Below are positions 46,044-55,261 of a stretch of DNA of 64,000 bases, in pieces. Source of the DNA: Rhizobium sp. BK196 (GTDB taxonomy: Bacteria > Pseudomonadota > Alphaproteobacteria > Rhizobiales > Rhizobiaceae); NCBI RefSeq assembly GCF_014193255.1, contig NZ_JACHZB010000005.1:310001-374000 (forward strand), written 5' to 3'. The stretch's first letter is position 1. Each line of letters opens with the position of its first letter. The position numbers were made by a program, and so were the translations under genes. The notes under the pieces were generated by a model. That model did no database searches, was not told the origin of the DNA, and was given only the letters and a program-made list of their open reading frames with translations.

Positions 46044-47714
46044 TTATGCCGCTTCCGCAGCCGATCCGTAGAGCGCATCCTTGAAGGGCTGCGGGCCAAC
46101 ACGGCGATAAGTGGCAAGAAATATCTCTGATGGATCGAGGCGCAGGCCCAGATAGGTATCGACGATCGTCTCGATCGCATCCGTCACCTTGTCCGGCTCG
46201 AAGCCGCGGCCGATGATTTCGCCGATCGAGGTATGTTCGTCACCGGAACCGCCAAGCGTGATTTGATAGAGTTCAGCGCCCTTCTTTTCGACGCCCAGAA
46301 GGCCGATATGGCCGACATGGTGATGGCCGCAGGCATTGATGCAGCCGGAAATCTTGATCTTCAGTTCGCCTATTTCTGCTTGGCGAACTGGATCGCCGAA
46401 ACGACGCGAGATTTCCTGCGCGACCGGAATGGAGCGCGCATTGGCAAGCGCGCAATAGTCCAGCCCGGGACAGGCGATTATATCGGTGATGAGACCGGCA
46501 TTGGCTTCGGCGAGATCGATGGCAACCAGGCCGCGGTAGACGGCCTCGAGATCGGAGAGCGCCACATGCGGCAGGATCAGGTTCTGCTCATGGCTGACGC
46601 GAATCTCGTCGAAAGCATATTCCTCCGCAAGATCGGCGATCGCATCCATCTGCGAATCGGACGCATCGCCCGGGATACCGCCGATCGGCTTCAATGAGAT
46701 CGTCACCATACCGTAGTCGGGGTTCTTATGCGGCTGCACGTTCTGCTGGACCCAGCGCGCGAAAGCCGGATCGGCCTTCTTCCAGCGAGCCAGATTTTCC
46801 CAACCTTCGGCACGCTCCGGCAGAACCGGCGGCGCGAAATATGCTGCAATCGCCTGCACGTCCTGTTCGGGCAGCTTCAGCTCCGAATCCTTAAGCTGTG
46901 CGAACTCAGCCTCGACCTGGCGGGTGAGTTCTTCGGCCCCGGTTTCGTGGACGAGAATCTTGATGCGGGCCTTGTACTTGTTGTCGCGGCGGCCATGCAG
47001 ATTGTACACGCGCACGATGGCGGTCGTGTAGGAGAGCAGGTCCTCTTCGGGCAGGAAGTCCCGGATCAGTTTGGCGATCATCGGCGTGCGGCCCTGACCA
47101 CCGCCGACATAGACGGCGAAGCCGATCTCGCCTTTGTCGTTCCTCTTCAGATGCAGACCGATATCGTGGACCTGAATAGCGGCGCGGTCGCGCTCGGCAC
47201 CGGTCACGGCAATCTTGAACTTGCGCGGCAGGAACGAAAATTCCGGGTGAACGGAAGACCATTGACGCAGAATTTCGGCGTAAGGGCGCGGATCGGCAAC
47301 CTCGTCGGCGGCGGCACCGGCGAAGTGATCGGCCGTTACGTTTCTGATGCAGTTGCCCGAGGTTTGCAGGGCGTGCATTTCAACGGTCGCAAGGTCAGCA
47401 AGCGCATCGGGTATTTCGGACAGCTTCGGCCAGTTGAATTGCAGATTCTGACGTGTGGTGAAGTGGCCATAGCCGCGGTCATAGGTGCGGGCGATATGGG
47501 CGAGCATGCGCATCTGGCGTGAGCTCAGCGTGCCGTAGGGAATGGCGATGCGCAGCATATAGGCATGGAGCTGGAGATATACACCATTCATCAGGCGCAG
47601 CGGCTTGAATGCATCCTCGGCCAGTTCCCCGGAAAGGCGGCGCTGGACCTGATCGCGAAACTGCTCGACGCGCTCAGCGACAAAGGCGTGGTCAAATTCG
47701 TCGTAACGGTACAT
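46044..47714 (-). CDS. cysI: Sulfite reductase hemoprotein (ferredoxin-type nitrite/sulfite reductase family)
   Basis: A 556-residue siroheme and 4Fe-4S enzyme reducing sulfite to sulfide. The cluster-siroheme cysteines are in CPGLDYC and GCINACGHH; the substrate-binding TTRQNLQFNW and SGNCIRNVTAD segments are intact. The genes on both sides (cysG for siroheme, DUF2849, DUF934) fit sulfite rather than nitrite reduction. No CysJ flavoprotein is adjacent, so the electron donor is probably reduced ferredoxin. Confidence 0.92.
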   Translation of the reverse strand: MYRYDEFDHAFVAERVEQFRDQVQRRLSGELAEDAFKPLRLMNGVYLQLHAYMLRIAIPYGTLSSRQMRMLAHIARTYDRGYGHFTTRQNLQFNWPKLSEIPDALADLATVEMHALQTSGNCIRNVTADHFAGAAADEVADPRPYAEILRQWSSVHPEFSFLPRKFKIAVTGAERDRAAIQVHDIGLHLKRNDKGEIGFAVYVGGGQGRTPMIAKLIRDFLPEEDLLSYTTAIVRVYNLHGRRDNKYKARIKILVHETGAEELTRQVEAEFAQLKDSELKLPEQDVQAIAAYFAPPVLPERAEGWENLARWKKADPAFARWVQQNVQPHKNPDYGMVTISLKPIGGIPGDASDSQMDAIADLAEEYAFDEIRVSHEQNLILPHVALSDLEAVYRGLVAIDLAEANAGLITDIIACPGLDYCALANARSIPVAQEISRRFGDPVRQAEIGELKIKISGCINACGHHHVGHIGLLGVEKKGAELYQITLGGSGDEHTSIGEIIGRGFEPDKVTDAIETIVDTYLGLRLDPSEIFLATYRRVGPQPFKDALYGSAAEAA

Positions 47715-47722
47715 CGTCTTCC

Positions 47723-48037
47723 TCAGACTGCAATGAATTCGGGATCGGCCGGCTTGTAGCCAGGCGCATATTCCATGGTCGGGCCTTGAGCCCGGATGCG
47801 TTCGCGCAGGCGCAACGGCCAGAGCTGACCGTTGATTTCCTGAACATCGACGACAGCAACGTCAACGACCTTGTTATCGGCATAGGATTTCTTGCCGATC
47901 TCCTCGAGTGCGGCGACGGCTTCGGCATGGCGGGCGACGAGCGCCTCCTGCAACGAGGTCACCCACTCGCCATTGGCGTTCAACCAGACGGCAACGCCGT
48001 CCGTCAGGCGGTTGGCGGTCAGAACCTTGTCAACCAT
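47723..48037 (-). CDS. DUF2849 family small protein, sulfite-reductase associated
   Basis: A 104-residue protein of the alphaproteobacterial DUF2849 family. It begins MVDKVLTANRLTDGVAVWLNANGEW and ends TMEYAPGYKPADPEFIAV. It has no membrane segment or cysteine motif. It lies between cysG (stop one base from its ATG) and cysI (eight bases further on), with AAGGAG before the start, so it is tightly embedded in the operon. Its function is unknown; the constant linkage to cysI suggests a part in sulfite reduction. Confidence 0.88.
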   Translation of the reverse strand: MVDKVLTANRLTDGVAVWLNANGEWVTSLQEALVARHAEAVAALEEIGKKSYADNKVVDVAVVDVQEINGQLWPLRLRERIRAQGPTMEYAPGYKPADPEFIAV

Positions 48038-48038
48038 G

Positions 48039-49475
48039 TCAGCTCCTTGCAAGTTCATCGAACCGGATGCGCTCACGCACCAACGGTTCGGACAGTTCGA
48101 AGTTGGCGCCTGCGACCGCATCGCCGATAATGACCATGACCGGCCCGGTCAACTCGTCACGATGCTGCAGGTCGGGAAGATCACGTAAGGTTCCGTGCAG
48201 CAGGCGACGATCTGCGCGGCTCGCATTCTCGATCACGGCAACGGTGGTCTCTGCGGGGATGCCGGCCTGCATCAGCCGCTCGGCAACAGAGGCTGCGACC
48301 GTGCGGCCCATATAGACGGCGATCGTGGCGCCCGACACAGCAAGGCTCGCCCAATCCGGCAAAACGTCTCCGGTCAGATCATGTCCGGTCGTGAAGACCA
48401 GTGAAGAGGCGACGCCGCGCAAAGTCAGCGGCAGTTCGAAATCAGCAGCCGCAGCAAAGGCCGAAGTGATGCCGGGGACGATCTCATAGGAGATACCGGC
48501 GGCGCGTAGCGCTGCCATTTCTTCCCCTGCCCGCCCATAGACCAGCGGATCGCCGCTCTTCAGGCGCACCACGCGTTTTCCTTGGCGGCCTAGATCAACC
48601 AAGAGATCATTGATCTCCTCCTGGGACTTCGAATGGCAGCCCTTGCGCTTGCCGACCGAAAGACGCTCGGCATCGCGGCGGCCCATATCGACGATCGCCT
48701 GCGGCACTAGCGCATCATAGACAATGACATCGGCTTCCATCATCACGCGTTGGGCGCGCAAGGTCAGAAGATCCTCAGCGCCGGGGCCGGCACCGACAAG
48801 CCAGACATGGCCTTCAACGCGATCCAGCGAGCGCAGGAGGCCATTGGCAGAACGGCGGGCCTGCGGAAGATTGCCGTTGGCAACGGCATCAGCGACCGGG
48901 CCGGAGAAGAAACGTCGCCAGAAGATGCGGCGGGAAATACCGCGGGGAACGAGGTGCTCAACGGCCTCGCGATAGCTGGTCGCCAGCGCCGCCAAGCGGC
49001 CGAGCGAGGGCGACAGGAGCTGATCGATCTGGGCGCGGATCATCTGTGCGAGCACCGGCCCTGCGCCTTCGGTGCCGATCGCCACGGCAACAGGCGCACG
49101 ATTGACGAGAGCAGGCGTGAAGAAATCGCAATAATCGGGCTGATCGACGGCGTTGGCCGGAATCTTAGCCGCACGGGCGGCATCGACGATACGGCGATCC
49201 CGCTCTGCATCACCGGTTGCCGCAAACACAAGGACAGCGCCCTCGACCTGTTCAGGCGCAAAGGCTTCGCGGACAGTGTCGATGCGGTTGGCAATCAGAA
49301 AAGCGTGGTAATCGGCTTCCGGGCGATCGGCATGCGCAATGATGCGCACCTGCGTGTTCAACAACAGGCGAACCTTGGCGAAGGCTTCATCGCCATTGCC
49401 GAAAACGGCCGCAGTCCGACCTTCCACCCGAAAGAAGGCGGGAAATATCGAAAGCTGTTCAGTCCTGGGAGGCAT
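48039..49475 (-). CDS. cysG: Siroheme synthase (multifunctional CysG)
   Basis: A 478-residue fusion that makes siroheme from uroporphyrinogen III. Residues about 1-200 are the precorrin-2 dehydrogenase/ferrochelatase part (FFRVEGRTAAVFGNGDEAFAK, FFTPALVNRAPVAVAIGTEGAGPVLA). Residues about 215-470 are the SAM-dependent methyltransferase (VWLVGAGPGAEDLLTLRA, VRLKSGDPLVYGRAGEE, EIVPGITSAFAAA). The ATG at 49475 gives the family-like MPPRTEQLSIFPAFF; the frame stays open further upstream without homology. It heads the sulfite reductase operon. Confidence 0.94.
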   Translation of the reverse strand: MPPRTEQLSIFPAFFRVEGRTAAVFGNGDEAFAKVRLLLNTQVRIIAHADRPEADYHAFLIANRIDTVREAFAPEQVEGAVLVFAATGDAERDRRIVDAARAAKIPANAVDQPDYCDFFTPALVNRAPVAVAIGTEGAGPVLAQMIRAQIDQLLSPSLGRLAALATSYREAVEHLVPRGISRRIFWRRFFSGPVADAVANGNLPQARRSANGLLRSLDRVEGHVWLVGAGPGAEDLLTLRAQRVMMEADVIVYDALVPQAIVDMGRRDAERLSVGKRKGCHSKSQEEINDLLVDLGRQGKRVVRLKSGDPLVYGRAGEEMAALRAAGISYEIVPGITSAFAAAADFELPLTLRGVASSLVFTTGHDLTGDVLPDWASLAVSGATIAVYMGRTVAASVAERLMQAGIPAETTVAVIENASRADRRLLHGTLRDLPDLQHRDELTGPVMVIIGDAVAGANFELSEPLVRERIRFDELARS

Positions 49476-49755
49476 TCTCAATCCACTTCGAAGTCGCTCG
49501 AATATGCATTCTCCGGACAGCCGAATGAAGAAACAGAATTCCAAAGGCCGGCTAGCGGCGTATTCTTTTACCCGGTAGATCAATGATTTGAGAAAACTCA
49601 CCCGTGCGGCGCGAAAAGCACATATCTTGGGCGCCGGTTTTCTGGCGGAAGCTGGAAACGAGGCCCATAAAGCCTGTGGCAAAGTGCCAAGCATCGGACT
49701 TACGCATTCCGCTTCATTCCGTAGGGCGCTAGGATAGGCAAAACGGGAGAATTTC

Positions 49756-50343
49756 ATGCCGGAAAAGACAATCGCTAACCGCCTTCTGCAGGTCATGGAA
49801 GACAATATCCTGCCGATAACGGAAGTCGGCGTCGCCTCCGGCAACAAGGTGTTCGGCGCGGCTATCCTGCGTAAATCCGATCTTGCGCTCATCGTCGCCG
49901 AAACCAACAACGAACTCGAAAACCCGCTCTGGCACGGCGAAGTTCACACGCTTAAACGCTTCTACGAACTCACCGATAAGCCGGCAACGAAAGACCTGAT
50001 CTTTCTCTCCACGCATGAACCCTGCACCATGTGCATGTCGGCGATCACCTGGGCCGGCTTCGACAATTTCTACTATTTCTTCAACCATGAAGATTCCCGC
50101 GACAGATTTGCCATCCCGCATGATCTGAAAATCCTGAAGGAAGTCTTCGGGCTCGAGCCAGGCGGTTACAGGCGGCAGAACGCCTTCTGGAAGAGCTTTG
50201 CGATCGCCGATCTCGTCGAGACCGAGGATGCTGCGCTGAAGGCCGAACTCAAGGCGCAGACAGCGCGGATCAAATCGCGCTACGCCGCCCTCTCCGACGC
50301 CTATCAGGCGACCAAGAGCACCAACGACATTCCGCTGAGCTGA
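49756..50343 (+). CDS. Cytidine/deoxycytidylate deaminase-like zinc enzyme
   Basis: A 195-residue member of the zinc-dependent nucleoside/nucleotide deaminase superfamily. The zinc and proton-shuttle motif is WHGEVHTL and the second zinc motif is STHEPCTMCMSAI. The C-terminal third is helical and less conserved. The substrate is not clear: tRNA-adenosine, guanine and nucleotide deaminases share these motifs. GGGAGAA precedes the ATG, and MazG starts six bases after its stop. Confidence 0.85.
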   Translation: MPEKTIANRLLQVMEDNILPITEVGVASGNKVFGAAILRKSDLALIVAETNNELENPLWHGEVHTLKRFYELTDKPATKDLIFLSTHEPCTMCMSAITWAGFDNFYYFFNHEDSRDRFAIPHDLKILKEVFGLEPGGYRRQNAFWKSFAIADLVETEDAALKAELKAQTARIKSRYAALSDAYQATKSTNDIPLS

Positions 50344-50349
50344 GAGACC

Positions 50350-51195
50350 ATGGAACCTTCGAAAGACATTTCGCGCCTCATCGAGATCATGGCTGCGCTT
50401 CGCGATCCCGAGACCGGCTGCCCGTGGGACATCGAGCAGAATTTCGCGACCATCAAGCCTTATACTATCGAGGAAGCCTACGAGGTTGCCGACGCGATCG
50501 AGCGCGAGGATATGGACGATCTCTGCGACGAACTCGGCGACCTGCTGCTGCAGGTGGTCTTTCATGCACGCATGGCCGAAGAAGCCGGGGAGTTCTCGTT
50601 CGGCGATGTGGTGGAAGCCATTACCCGCAAGATGATCCGCCGCCACCCACATGTCTTTGCCCGTTCGGATGCGGATACGCCCGATGCCGTGAAGAAGCAG
50701 TGGGACGAGATCAAGCAGGCGGAAAAGCGCGAGCGCACGGAGCGCCGGGCGCGGCGCGGTATTACTGAAGATTTCAAGGCGGGCTTCCTCGGCTCGGTGC
50801 AACGCAGCTTTCCGGCGCTGACGGAAGCGTTGAAGCTCCAGGAACGCGCCGCCAAGGTCGGATTTGACTGGTCGGCACCCGAACCGATTATCGACAAGAT
50901 CGAGGAGGAGATCGACGAGCTGCGTGTTGCGCTTCGTGGGGGCGATAAATCAAAGGTCAGCGACGAACTCGGCGACCTGATCTTCGCCGTCGTTAACATC
51001 GGCCGGCATGTAAAGGCCGATCCGGAACAGGCGCTGCGCGGAACAAATACAAAGTTCCGACGTCGATTCAATCACATAGAACAGGTTCTTGATGTGGAAG
51101 GCGAGAGCCTGGAGGCGGCCAGCCTAGAGCGGATGGAAGAGATCTGGCAGGCAGCCAAGGCGATCGAGCGGGTTGTCGTGGCTGGGGCGGAGTGA
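50350..51195 (+). CDS. mazG: Nucleoside triphosphate pyrophosphohydrolase MazG
   Basis: A 281-residue two-domain MazG that hydrolyses NTPs and dNTPs to monophosphates and helps remove abnormal nucleotides. The first domain has CPWDIEQNFATIKPYTIEEAYEVADAI and the EELGDLLLQVVFHARM-type helix (here DELGDLLLQ). The second repeats the pattern (EEIDELRVAL, DELGDLIFAVVNIGRH). It follows a deaminase gene by six bases, an apparent nucleotide-sanitation pair, and is convergent with hflX. Confidence 0.94.
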   Translation: MEPSKDISRLIEIMAALRDPETGCPWDIEQNFATIKPYTIEEAYEVADAIEREDMDDLCDELGDLLLQVVFHARMAEEAGEFSFGDVVEAITRKMIRRHPHVFARSDADTPDAVKKQWDEIKQAEKRERTERRARRGITEDFKAGFLGSVQRSFPALTEALKLQERAAKVGFDWSAPEPIIDKIEEEIDELRVALRGGDKSKVSDELGDLIFAVVNIGRHVKADPEQALRGTNTKFRRRFNHIEQVLDVEGESLEAASLERMEEIWQAAKAIERVVVAGAE

Positions 51196-51215
51196 AGCAC
51201 CGAACCTTCGGCGCT

Positions 51216-52541
51216 TTACCGGTCCCAGTCTTCCTTTGCGGGCTTCGGACCATTGCCGACGCGACGTTCAAGCTCCGCAGCTTCCGTCTCGGACAGCCGC
51301 AGTTCCAGCGTTACCGAGCCGTCTTCGTTATTCTCGCGGCTGTCGACGACGGCATGGTCGTAGAGCCAGGGCAATAACGCCAGCTTGTCAACGGGCAGTG
51401 TGATGGTCGTTTCCGTCATGACGCCGGACAAACGGCGGCTGATTTCCTCCATCAGCGTGTCCACGCCCTCGCCGCTGATGGCGGAAACGGCAATGACATT
51501 CTTCATGCCGGAGGACTTCTGCACCATGGCGTCATGGGCTTCGGGCTCGAGCCGGTCGATCTTGTTCCACACTTCGAGAATGCGGCGCTCGCCCTCGGCC
51601 TCGTCGATGCCGAGATCGTGGAGAATACGCAGCACGTCGGCGCTCTGGGCTTGATTGTCCACATCGGACATATCGCGCACATGCAGGACAAGATCGGCTT
51701 CCAGTACCTCTTCCAAGGTCGCGCGGAAGGCGGCGACCAGATGGGTCGGCAGATCAGAGATGAAGCCGACGGTATCGGACAGGATGACAGTGCGGCCATG
51801 CGGCAGCTTCATGCGGCGCAGTGTCGGGTCGAGCGTGGCGAAGAGCATGTCTTCAGCGAGAACCCCTGCCCCGGTGATGCGGTTGAACAGCGTCGACTTG
51901 CCGGCGTTGGTGTAACCGACAAGCGCCACGATCGGATGCGGCACCTTCCGGCGCTTGGCGCGGTGCAGCTGGCGGGTGCGCACCACCTGCTCCAACTCGC
52001 GTTCGAGCTTGATGATGCGATCCTGCAGCAGACGCCGGTCGGCTTCGATCTGGGTTTCACCCGGACCGCCCATGAACCCGCCACCGCCGCGCTGGCGTTC
52101 AAGGTGGGTCCAGCTTCGGACCAGCCGGCCCTTCTGGTAGTTCAGATGAGCAAGATCGACCTGCAGCGTGCCTTCCTTGGTGGAAGCGCGGCGGCCGAAA
52201 ATTTCGAGAATCAGGCCCGTCCGGTCGATGACCTTGGCGTTCCATTCCTTTTCGAGATTACGCTGCTGAACCGGCGTTAGCGGGTGATCGACAATGACCA
52301 GCCCTGAATCACGCTCATCGAGCTGGTTCTTGATCTCTTCGATCTTGCCCGTGCCGAGCAGCGTTGCCGGGCGCGGATCGTTGACAGAGACGATGGAAGC
52401 GTTGACGACATCGAGATCGATCGCCTGAGCCAAACCGGTCGCCTCGTCGAGACGGCTTTCGGGCGTGCGGGTCGAAGCCGACTCGGTCTGTCCGCCGCGC
52501 GAGCGCGACTTCAGCACTGGCACGACAACGGTCGCGCGCAT
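51216..52541 (-). CDS. hflX: GTPase HflX
   Basis: A 441-residue ribosome-associated GTPase. The HflX domain includes GTGKIEEIKNQL and the glycine-rich GGGGFMGGPGETQIEADRR linker; the G domain has GYTNAGKSTLFN (G1), DTVGFISDLP (G3) and NKID (G4). In other bacteria it splits stalled ribosomes under heat and other stress. It follows hfq by 78 bases as in enterics. Confidence 0.96.
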   Translation of the reverse strand: MRATVVVPVLKSRSRGGQTESASTRTPESRLDEATGLAQAIDLDVVNASIVSVNDPRPATLLGTGKIEEIKNQLDERDSGLVIVDHPLTPVQQRNLEKEWNAKVIDRTGLILEIFGRRASTKEGTLQVDLAHLNYQKGRLVRSWTHLERQRGGGGFMGGPGETQIEADRRLLQDRIIKLERELEQVVRTRQLHRAKRRKVPHPIVALVGYTNAGKSTLFNRITGAGVLAEDMLFATLDPTLRRMKLPHGRTVILSDTVGFISDLPTHLVAAFRATLEEVLEADLVLHVRDMSDVDNQAQSADVLRILHDLGIDEAEGERRILEVWNKIDRLEPEAHDAMVQKSSGMKNVIAVSAISGEGVDTLMEEISRRLSGVMTETTITLPVDKLALLPWLYDHAVVDSRENNEDGSVTLELRLSETEAAELERRVGNGPKPAKEDWDR

Positions 52542-52619
52542 GTCATCCCTGTGCTTATCTGCCTCAGGGATGATGGAATCGTTCTTTGTATCGCGTGTCG
52601 AAATAACGGCTGGCCTTGG

Positions 52620-52862
52620 TTAGGAAGCTGCTTCTTCGCTCTCGAACATCTGCATTGGCTGACCAGGCATGATGGTCGAGATCGCATGCTTATACACTAG
52701 CTGCGAATGGCCGTCACGGCGAAGCAAAACACAGAAATTGTCGAAAGACGTGACAACACCCGTGAGCTTTACGCCGTTAATCAGAAAGATTGTCAGGGAA
52801 ATCTTTTGCTTGCGTACAGTATTGAGAAATAAGTCCTGCAGATTCTGAGAACGTTCCGCCAT
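52620..52862 (-). CDS. hfq: RNA chaperone Hfq
   Basis: An 80-residue Sm-like hexameric protein that pairs small RNAs with mRNAs; in rhizobia it also affects nif gene control. The Sm1 region [37 protein letters not shown] and the Sm2 motif [13 protein letters not shown] are complete, and the C-terminal tail is short and acidic. The ATG at 52862 follows GAAAGAAG. A small hairpin (CCGGC/GCCGG at 52885-52902) lies in its leader and might bear on translation, since Hfq often controls itself. Confidence 0.97.
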
Positions 52863-52972
52863 CGCGCCGCTTCTTTCTTTATTGCCGGCCTGATCAAGCC
52901 GGTAGAATATCAATCAACCTCACCAGCAAGGCAGGCGGCACCCTCATTCCACCTGTCCAGCAAATCTTGGTA

Positions 52973-53836
52973 TCAAATCGTAATCTTTTCCGCAACGTCG
53001 AAAAAGGCTTCCCGAATATTCTGCGAGAGGCTTCCGGGATGACCATTCGCAATCGCCTGTCCATCAATGGAAACCACTGGAAAACAAATGCTTGTGGCTG
53101 CGGTAATGAAGACCTCGCGAGCTGCCATCATCTCCGAAACGGAGAACTTTCGTTCGACGATTTCAACCCCCAATTTGGCTGCAACATCGATCAGAGTCGT
53201 GCGGGTAACACCGCGCAGGATGCCACTTTCGGCGGGTCGCGTTAACAGTTTACCGTCGGCGTCGACGATCCAGACATTGGTCGCAGCCCCCTCCTTCACC
53301 ATGCCATCGGTATCGATGTAGATCGCTTCCTGAGCACCCGCTTCCTTGGCCTGCTGGCGCGCAAGCGCATTCGACAGCAGCCCGACCGACTTGATGTCGA
53401 CGCGATCCCAGCGATTGTCGGGAACCGTGATCGCCTTGATGCCAGTGGCATTCTTCTTGGCGATGACAGACGGATCGGTGCTCTTGGCCGTCACGACGAT
53501 CGAGGGCGGCGTACCTTCAGCCGGGAAGACGTGGTCGCGGCGAGCGACACCGCGCGTCACCTGCAGATAGAACAGGCCGTTGCGGACATGATTGCGGCGC
53601 AGCGTCTCGCGAATCACCTGCGTCAGTGCTGCACGGCTCATCGGCCAGGCGATACGCAGCTCACTGAGCGAACGGTCCAGACGGTTCAGATGCCGGGTCA
53701 GGTCGACGATCAGGCCGTGACGGACTTCGCAGACTTCATAGACGCCGTCGGCGAACTGATAGCCTCGATCCTCTACATGCACCATGGCGTTGGAATGCGG
53801 CACGTAGCGTCCGTTCACATAGGCAATTCTTGGCAT
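52973..53836 (-). CDS. dat: D-amino-acid aminotransferase (class IV PLP enzyme)
   Basis: A 287-residue fold-type IV transaminase. The PLP lysine is in DIKSVGLLSN and the cofactor-binding Glu in VKEGAATNVW; the phosphate-cup region is near GILRGVTRTTLID. The N-terminal VNGRYVPHSNAMVHVEDRGYQFADGVYEV is typical of D-alanine transaminases, though branched-chain and aminodeoxychorismate lyase relatives share it. It sits between ntrX (60 bases upstream) and hfq (110 bases downstream). Confidence 0.88.
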   Translation of the reverse strand: MPRIAYVNGRYVPHSNAMVHVEDRGYQFADGVYEVCEVRHGLIVDLTRHLNRLDRSLSELRIAWPMSRAALTQVIRETLRRNHVRNGLFYLQVTRGVARRDHVFPAEGTPPSIVVTAKSTDPSVIAKKNATGIKAITVPDNRWDRVDIKSVGLLSNALARQQAKEAGAQEAIYIDTDGMVKEGAATNVWIVDADGKLLTRPAESGILRGVTRTTLIDVAAKLGVEIVERKFSVSEMMAAREVFITAATSICFPVVSIDGQAIANGHPGSLSQNIREAFFDVAEKITI

Positions 53837-53896
53837 TGAAAACCTGCTTAGGGCAAAGAAAGGAACAGCGCGACTTGAGCCCGCGCCGGATAAAAA

Positions 53897-55261
53897 TCAG
53901 ACGCCGAGCGACTTTAGTTTGCGGTGCAGTGCGGAGCGCTCCATGCCCACGAATTCGGCCGTGCGGGAGATGTTGCCACCGAAGCGGTTGATCTGGGCGA
54001 TCAGATAATCCTTCTCGAACATCTCGCGGGCTTCGCGCAGCGGCAGTGTCATGATGTGATAATCGTTCTTGGCCGAGACCTTCGGCAGCATATCGCCAAG
54101 ATCGGTCGGCAGCATGTCGGCAGTGATCGGCGCATCCGGGCCATCAGTGCGGGCAAGGATCATCAGTCGCTCGATATTATTGCGCAGCTGGCGGATATTG
54201 CCCGGCCAGTCATGGGCTTGCAGCACTGCCATGGCGTCATCGCCGATGCGGCGGGGCCGGATGCCTGCCTGTTCGGAAATCTGTCGCATGAGCTGATCGA
54301 CCAGGAACGGAATATCCTCCCGACGCTCCGAAAGCTGCGGCACACGCACCGGCACGACAGCCAGGCGATGATAGAGATCCTCGCGGAACCAGCCCTCCGC
54401 GATGCGGCTTTCCAGATTGTAGGCGGTCGAGGAGATGATGCGCACATCGACCTTGACACGTTTGGAGCCGCCGACGCGTTCGAACTGCTGGTCGACCAGC
54501 ACGCGCAGGATCTTGTTCTGCGTCTCGCGCGGCATTTCGCCGACTTCATCGAGATAGAGGATGCCGCGATGGGCTTCTTCGAGCGCGCCGATCTTGCGCG
54601 CCTGCCCCGGTGCACCCTCGGTGCCGAACAGCGCCACTTCCATGCGGTCGGGCGTGATGTTGGCCGCGTTCAGCGCGACGAAGGGACCGTTGGCGCGCGT
54701 CGACTTCTTGTGGATCATGCGCGCCACAAGCTCCTTGCCGGAGCCGGATGCACCGAAAATCATGATGCGGCTATTGGTGGGGGCGACCTTTTCGATCGTC
54801 TGGCGCAACTGCGAGACGGCGACCGAGGTGCCGATCAGCTCCAGCGCATCGCCGGCGCGGCGCTTCAGCTCGATGTTTTCACGCTTCAGCTTGGAATTTT
54901 CCAATGCCCTCTCGGCGATCAGGATCAGGCGGTCGGCCTTGAACGGCTTTTCGATAAAGTCGAAGGCGCCGCGCTTGATGGCGGAGACAGCCGTCTCGAT
55001 ATTGCCGTGGCCTGATATCATCACCACGGGAAGCTCGGGATGGCGCGTCCTGATTTCGTCCAGCAGCGTGAGGCCGTCGAGCTTGCTGCCCTGCATCCAG
55101 ATATCGAGAAAGACAAGGCGCGGCACACGGTCGGAAATTGCCGCCAGCGCGCTGTCGCTGTCATGCGCCATACGCGTCTCGTGACCCTCATCGGACAGGA
55201 TACCGGCAACGATCTCGCGAATGTCATGTTCATCGTCGACGACGAGAATATCAGAGGCCAT
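53897..55261 (-). CDS. ntrX: NtrX response regulator lacking the GAFTGA motif
   Basis: A 454-residue response regulator. The receiver domain has phospho-acceptor Asp53 (LVFLDIWMQG), the AAA+ domain has Walker A GASGSGKE (residues 170-177) and LYLDEVGEMP, and the Fis-type helix-turn-helix is at the end (GGNISRTAEFVGMERSALHRKLK). Where NtrC carries GAFTGA, this protein reads GAPGQA (residues 216-221) in a loop three residues shorter, so contact with sigma54 is doubtful. Its ATG overlaps ntrY by eleven bases. It is thought to take part in nitrogen, redox and envelope control. Confidence 0.95.
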   Translation of the reverse strand: MASDILVVDDEHDIREIVAGILSDEGHETRMAHDSDSALAAISDRVPRLVFLDIWMQGSKLDGLTLLDEIRTRHPELPVVMISGHGNIETAVSAIKRGAFDFIEKPFKADRLILIAERALENSKLKRENIELKRRAGDALELIGTSVAVSQLRQTIEKVAPTNSRIMIFGASGSGKELVARMIHKKSTRANGPFVALNAANITPDRMEVALFGTEGAPGQARKIGALEEAHRGILYLDEVGEMPRETQNKILRVLVDQQFERVGGSKRVKVDVRIISSTAYNLESRIAEGWFREDLYHRLAVVPVRVPQLSERREDIPFLVDQLMRQISEQAGIRPRRIGDDAMAVLQAHDWPGNIRQLRNNIERLMILARTDGPDAPITADMLPTDLGDMLPKVSAKNDYHIMTLPLREAREMFEKDYLIAQINRFGGNISRTAEFVGMERSALHRKLKSLGV

